Assembly: GCA_958496175.1 (NCBI GenBank)
Contig: OY292274.1
Coordinates: forward strand, 4,960,001-5,024,000
Source of the DNA: Sisyra terminalis
Taxonomy: Eukaryota > Arthropoda > Insecta > Neuroptera > Sisyridae
Direction: 5' to 3'
Length of the DNA: 64,000 nucleotides
In this document: positions 58,433 to 64,000 of the stretch, piece by piece
Layout: every line of letters begins with the position of its first letter
Numbering within the stretch: position 1 is the first letter of the stretch
Made by a program: the position numbers and the translations under genes
Notes under the pieces: model-generated
What the model saw: only the letters and a program-made list of their open reading frames with translations
Databases searched by the model: none
What the model was told of the DNA's origin: nothing

Positions 58433-58881
58433 ACTATATATATATATAATTATATATATATATATACAGTCGGATATTTGTACATTTTGTATAACATGTA
58501 TTCACATTTGGCTACTTATACAAAATATTAAATATTATATGAATTAACCGTTTATCAATACAGCATGGGCCATAATAATCAATGATTGATCTATCATTAT
58601 TAATCAGAATAATGATATTTTCAATTTAAACTATAGTACTGTTTCTCAACCAGTTTCTTCATTTTTCATAAAAAAAATATTTTTGTATTTATAGTAGGGG
58701 AGACCGGATACAAAAGTAACAATTTGTACTTTTACCTTAATTTCTGGTTGGGTGTTATTATTGCCGTTAAATGAGTATAACCACATATAAATTTAGATTA
58801 TGTTCTTCACAATAGTAATTCAATTCTAAGATAAAAATATATCGGTAAATCTCAGAGTTTCTGTTAGTCAAGATTTCAGTG

Positions 58882-59340
58882 TTAAATAAAACATGGTTTT
58901 CTGTAGCAAAGTATTGAAATATTTATTGATTTAGAAAATATACAATTAGGAATTATGTATGAAACAAATTTTTTTAAATGGTCGCCACGGTTTTGCTGGC
59001 ATTTGCATATCCTTTTGACGAATTTTTCAATAACGTTATTGGATACATGTGGTGGTATTTCATTGATACAGCGTCTAATTTCGGCTTTCAATGCTTCGAT
59101 AGTTGCAGACTTATTGGCATAAACCTGTAACCTCAAATAATTCCACAACCAGAAATCTAAAGGCGTTAAATCCCAAGAGCGTGTAGGCCAATTCTGGTCA
59201 CCAAATCAGGATATGACACAACCAGGAGCAAACTCTTGCAAGGTCATCAATGTTTCACGGGCGATATGCTATGTGGCACCGTCCTGCTGAAACCACATGT
59301 CGTCAAGATCAATAGCTTCCAAATGAGGCACAAGAAATGT
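58882..59340 (-). pseudogene. mariner-family transposase C-terminal half
   Basis: The minus strand reads LDDMWFQQDGAT, a stop, HIARETLMTLQEF, PGCVIS, a stop, FGDQNWPTRSWDLTPLDFW, LWNYLRLQVYANKSATIEAL and ends in EKFVKRICKCQQNRGDHL at 58970 or so. WFQQDGA.CH contains the second catalytic D, and WP.RS.DLTPLDFFLW the third, so this is the DD(34)D region. In-frame stops replace the C before H and an arginine. The 5' half is missing where the foldback at 59340 begins. Confidence 0.88.
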
Positions 59341-60130
59341 ATTTTAACATTTAAATAACATGGGATTATTTGACTTTTTACTTTTATTTTTTTTTCTCAG
59401 AAACAAATGGATCAAAAGATTTAAGGTCAAATTATTCTGACGTAAAATTTAATGCTTTACAAAAAAGGTCTCTTATGAATTTTCGATTAAATCACTCCAT
59501 TAAAAGTTATTCAACATTTAACTTGTGCCTAATATAAATCTTGCAATATTTTCAACTTTTCGCTCATTTTTATTTTTTTTAACTTTAAAATCATTGGAAG
59601 AGAAGATAAAAATTATTATCATTAGAGCGCAAGTGATTATTTGTGATAATTTTATAGCTTGAACAGAAAATTAAACAAACAAAAAATCATTTTTTGACAA
59701 TTGAAACCGGTGATATAAGATCCGAATTCGCTATAGTCGTGAAATTCAATTTATCCAGGATAAACTTTCATACTTTAATCAATATTTTGTACCTACGAAT
59801 TGAATTTCATACTAATTAATGAGACTATCGACAAAAGTTCAATTATTATTCGAATTTTTACCATTTCACCTGACGCCATCTATGAGAAATTTCTTAGAAC
59901 TTGTAGTCAACATAGTTTTTATTGAGCCTATAGTCGATTGATTTGTCGTTAAAAAGTTAAATGTTGAATAACTTTTAATGAAGTGATTTAATCGAAAATT
60001 CATAAGAGAACTTTTTTGTAGAGCGTTAAATTTTATATCAGAATAATTTAACCTTAAATCGTTTGATCCATTTGTTCCTGAGAAAAAAAAATAAAAGTAA
60101 AAAGTCAAATAATCCCATGTCATTTAAATG
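59340..60130. repeat. 0.79-kb foldback element, arms about 185 bp
   Basis: AACATGGGATTATTTGACTT, TCAGAAACAAATGGATCAAA and GGTCTCTTATGAATTTTCG on the left recur inverted on the right up to ATGTCATTTAAATG. The 420-bp middle is unique. It includes the TTTTTTGTAGAGCGTTAAAT core in the right arm (about 60013-60032). It abuts and truncates the mariner relic. Confidence 0.85.
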
Positions 60131-61216
60131 GTAAAAGTAACATGATTCCGGCACGGTTTAATCAAGAAATTAAGAGCTTAATTGTGTTGGATATTTTTTT
60201 TATATCTTTAAATTAAAAATTCAGGGGGCGATCGCTGTAAAAAATCAATTTGGGAAATAACGGACACCTTCTTCTACGGACACTATTCTTCATAAACGAG
60301 TATTAATGAAGGAGTTGTTCCAAAGATATGTTTACTGAGTTATTGATCAGATTAATGACTTATTTAAATACTTCATTAAAAATGCAGAACTATATTGTTG
60401 CAATAAAGAGAATCAAAATTTAAGCTCCAATCCGAATCCATTTAAGCTCTATTCACAAAAAATAAATTATTTCAATATTAATTCATTCTTCCTTTTATTC
60501 CTTATTTAAATAATGAAATATACAGAATAATCACAAAAACGTGCAACGACTATAATATCTTAATACCAAAGGAAGCACTAACAAGGAGATTATAGCAGCT
60601 TAAAGTCATTATAGATATAGTAGCTTTTCACTTTAATATTTTAATTAACTTAAATTAGCAAGTTTACGTTTTGTATAAAAAGCATAATTGGCATTTTGAT
60701 ATCAATCTAATGGTTTACCGTCGTACGATAGCAGTTTTACACTGTAAGCCGACAATATTCATATTGCCAAAGAAAAACAGAGACCAAAATCAGCTATTGC
60801 ATAACATTATTAATCGTAATGTTTTTTCTTTCGTTATGTTAACAGTAGAGTTTTATGAAATTTTGATGTATTTTTAGAAATAACAGATAAAATAATTGTT
60901 TTTTTCAAAATATCGTGAGTATCAATGCTTATGCCTATATTGAAATTTTAAATTGGACTTTAAATTAATTCATTACTCTTTGTGGGGACTTTAGAAGTGA
61001 TAAATTGTTCTCAATTGACCTTCTATTGGCCGACTAAACGAAATGAACATTTACCTATTTAAATATTTAAGTTGGAATTAATTTTGTTTACCAACAAGAA
61101 CATTTAATTTTATTCAATTCTTCTCTTTGAAGATAATTGATCAACAAATGCAAATTATTGATTTGAAATTTTACATTGTAAATGGTACAAACTATAAATG
61201 ATCATTTATATAAATA
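60131..61216. other. unique AT-rich sequence, no gene
   Basis: The plus-strand frame 60671-60877 shows no motif. No repeat recognised. Confidence 0.4.
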
Positions 61217-63671
61217 CTAGCTGATCCACGCGAATTCGTCTGCGTAACTTAAGTGACTTAGGTGTTGATTATATTTTCTTTTTAGATTTGCTATTTGTAG
61301 TAGTATATGAAAATTTTTATTTTTCTCATTTCTTTAACGAAAAACATAATCATACTTAAAAACACTATTTTATCGACTTTAAAAAGACACATTTAATAGA
61401 CTGTTGCTTAGAATAAAATATTTGTATGTAATGATCAATTAATATTGAAAAAATATTTATAAATATCTAAAAAGAGTATGTTCAATTGCGTATACCTGCG
61501 GTAGGTATATCTACCCTGAACCAAAGAATCCATAAATCAATCAGCATCTATACATAAATAAAAACAATCGTCAAGTTCAATAAATTCAGTCTTAATTATC
61601 ACTTAAAACAGTAAAAAGTTTTCAAAAATACTCGCGTTAAAATATCAGAAGTTAAGGGTCTAGATTTTTGAATATTCGTAGAAATCCCATTTCATTGTCT
61701 CCGCTCCCGAATGAACCTTTTTCTCAAAACTATTACACTACTGCAATGTACAAAACTACCGCGAAATTAAAATTTGTTCAATTATACGAAACCCAGTTCT
61801 TCCATAATCAATTACAACCATTGTGTATATGCACTTGTTATTAAAATATCTGAATTTCAACTATATAACTAAACCATTTTCATTTAGTTTGCCGAATTTC
61901 TCGTTACTCAATATTCGCTCACTAATGTATTTATTTGTGAATACGTATTTCGGATTTTCAGATTTACAATATGTGAAAGGCAAAAAACATAATTACATAT
62001 AAACTTAACCATTTTCAAATATATCTATCAGAGTTTAAATTTATAAGCAGATCCAAAGTTTTCTAACATTAAACAAACTTTGTTTTATAATAAACGGTAA
62101 TAACGTTTCGTCATTAACGGGTATTTTGGTACCGAAATTTGAAATTTCGATTGTTTATTAGACGTTATGACGTACAAACTTTGCCACCATTTTTCACTCC
62201 TTAAAGGGAAGGAATTATCGAAAACCCTTTCTTATTATATATCTGCATCGTATAAGAAAAACACTTTCCAAATTTCATCGACACAAATATGTATTTATAT
62301 TTGAAAATACAATGTAAAACGAAAAAAATGATGTCCTTCTTTATTTTGATTATCATGTAGAAATAGCAATTCGATTTCGCACCTTTGGACGTTGTACCTC
62401 ATAATTGTTAGAAATAGGTGCAAATCGTGGAAGTAAATTCGAATATTTTATTTATTTTCAATAAAAATAATTGGTTTTCAAATTGTTCTAAATACCGAAG
62501 AAAAGTTAGTTTGGAAGTTTGTATATTTTAATTGATAATGAAATACATGACAAAAAACTGTCCCCTTAATGCTTTTTAGCAGAATATATAATTCCTCCAG
62601 ATCACAATCATTGGTTCATAAAAATTAGATTTTAAAAAGTTGATTGTTGAAAAACATACAAATTAAAAACCGCCTCTTTGGTATTTGGTGTAAGTACCTA
62701 CTACATAAACTTTTATACTAATTAAGTGAAATGACGTTATTTAAAATGCTGTTATTTAAATGATTAACAAAAACATACTTTTATTATTAATTATTTATTT
62801 ATTAAGTAGACTTATTAAATTTAAAATTTCGATTGTTGATTAACTACATTTTCTCACACAAACTTAGTCACTCCCTTTTTCTCTTTTAGGGTAGGAATTT
62901 AAAAAAAAATTCTTATCAGATGTCTACTTCTTATAAGGAATACATCGAATATTAAAATTTCATCAGTCAGAGAAGGTATATAAATACACGATTTTAAAAA
63001 CGTATTTATTTTAAGCTTTATTACTATTATTATAGTTATTTTTATTAATACTATTATTACTTTTTTTCGTTAATATTTACATACTGAGCAACCCTAAGGG
63101 TCTACTTACAACAATTTTATAAAAAAAAAGGTTTACTGTAAGATTTGAACCCACGTCCCTTTAATCATGAGCATCAGAATGTCAATTACGTAAGCCATTA
63201 CGCTATTAACATCAACTATGTGTTTCATATATATATATATAAGCATTTATATTTCAGAGGTAATTTTTTGGACTTTAAATTGAATTTACTGTGCTTTTAT
63301 TTTTTAGTTGATCAGTTCAACTAAAAATATTTTTACAGATTATTTTTTAATTACCTTTCTAATAATATATAACTCGCCTGTCTAAAGTAAAAAAAAATTT
63401 CATCCCTAGGTAATACCTTCCCTTATTATTTTTAAGGGATGATAAGTAGCCTAACCTGTGTGGAAAATTGTGTTGTATCTTAATACCAAATTTCATTAAA
63501 TCGGTTGTTCCGTTCTTTAGTTAAATCGGGACACACAGATAGACAGACAGACAAAAATTTTAAAAATGTTAAATTTGGAATAAGGGCCTCTTGAAACAAA
63601 TATTTCCCCTAAAATTGGGTTCAAAATAAATATGTACAAACAGCCGTAAGAATTTCATATATTAGTATAGA
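61217..63671 (-). mobile_element. Helitron H4, 2.45 kb
   Basis: On the minus strand it starts TCTATACTAATATATGAAAT (host A at 63672) and ends GCAGACGAATTCGCGTGGATCAGCTAG (host T at 61216). The interior follows H2 and H3, including the TGTC repeats, the tRNA-like segment and the paired CTTATACGATGCAGATATATA blocks. It is shorter than H3 because it lacks the nested 1-kb insertion. No coding sequence. Confidence 0.88.
63141..63205 (-). promoter_or_regulatory. tRNA-like internal pol III promoter within Helitron H4
   Basis: On the minus strand, A box TAGCGTAATGG (63205-63195) and B box GGTTCAAATCT (63151-63141) are both intact, with spacing close to that in H3. The sequence between them (CTTACGTAATTGACATTCTG) is largely conserved between the copies. 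Confidence 0.55.
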
Positions 63672-64000
63672 TCACATTTAAATTGAGGGTTGCCTACATT
63701 CCAGTCGGGAACAACTTTGATTTCTTATTCTTATCATTTTTAAAATTTAAAAGAACTTAACAAAACACTTCACACAACAAGAACATATTTTATCAGCTAT
63801 ATACAGCGTAGAAAGATGACAATTTTTTTCTTCAACTTTTAAAAAAGCTCTCTCATATTTCAATTAAATTTCCAACTATGTTTTGAATCTATACGTCATC
63901 GTATTGTTAGATTAATTCCAATCTATGCATTTTCAACACTTTTCTGCTCCAATTCATATCACTCGCTTTTATAATCAACCATAAGTTTAATTAGTTTATG
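63672..64000. other. unique sequence, no gene
   Basis: Less AT-skewed than the Helitron beside it, with no open frame or repeat recognised before the window ends. Confidence 0.4.

Overview
The window is AT-rich eukaryotic DNA. Its genes have canonical GT-AG introns, short exons and introns loaded with DNA transposons and Helitrons. Gene content (an ARFGAP2/3 orthologue, an LRRC34-like protein, a BTG3-type protein, and the first exon of a very-long-chain 3-oxoacyl-CoA reductase) together with the repeat spectrum (Helitrons ending in CTAG, hAT, mariner, MULE, many foldback elements) points to an insect nuclear genome. I cannot fix the order with confidence. I see no bacterial or viral genome, rRNA, conventional tRNA gene or CRISPR array.

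Layout, left to right. 1-10.5 kb: no intact gene. It holds a 2.06-kb perfectly registered palindrome wrapped around a decayed multicopy gene, a hAT transposase tail, a mariner relic and an inverted partial copy of a hAT element that carries a nested MITE. 10.5-10.7 kb: first coding exon, minus strand, of a steroid/3-oxoacyl-CoA reductase; no later exon was found. 12.2-17.5 kb: two Helitrons, one carrying PIF1-type helicase remnants, with a Gypsy-like gag fragment between them. 17.95-24.1 kb: six-exon LRRC34-like gene on the plus strand. Its fifth intron (4.6 kb) holds palindromic MITEs, a decayed unrecognised gene and a second piece of the same multicopy family seen at 2.7 kb. 24.5-28.0 kb: a full-length 3.48-kb Helitron with an internal tRNA-like pol III promoter and a nested 1-kb element. 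29-34 kb: Helitron fragment, MULE transposase tail, and a 2.86-kb degenerate hAT element. 34.56-45.33 kb: eleven-exon ARFGAP2/3 gene, plus strand. Three of its introns hold a 1.3-kb foldback, a 2.0-kb hAT, and a 3.0-kb hAT-like element nested in a MITE. 46-49.4 kb: inverted satellite-like units, a hAT transposase tail and a second copy of a 1.1-kb repeat. 49.4-55.1 kb: two-exon BTG3-like gene on the minus strand with a long repeat-poor 3' flank. 55.4-64 kb: foldback elements, a perfect 130-bp-arm hairpin, a mariner relic and a minus-strand Helitron.

The host genes do not form a pathway: ARFGAP2/3 acts in COPI coat cycling at the Golgi, BTG3 in mRNA deadenylation and growth control, LRRC34-like in a poorly known (germline-biased in mammals) role, and the reductase in fatty-acid elongation at the ER. 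What stands out is how often long inverted repeats occur and how the transposons sit inside each other and against splice sites.
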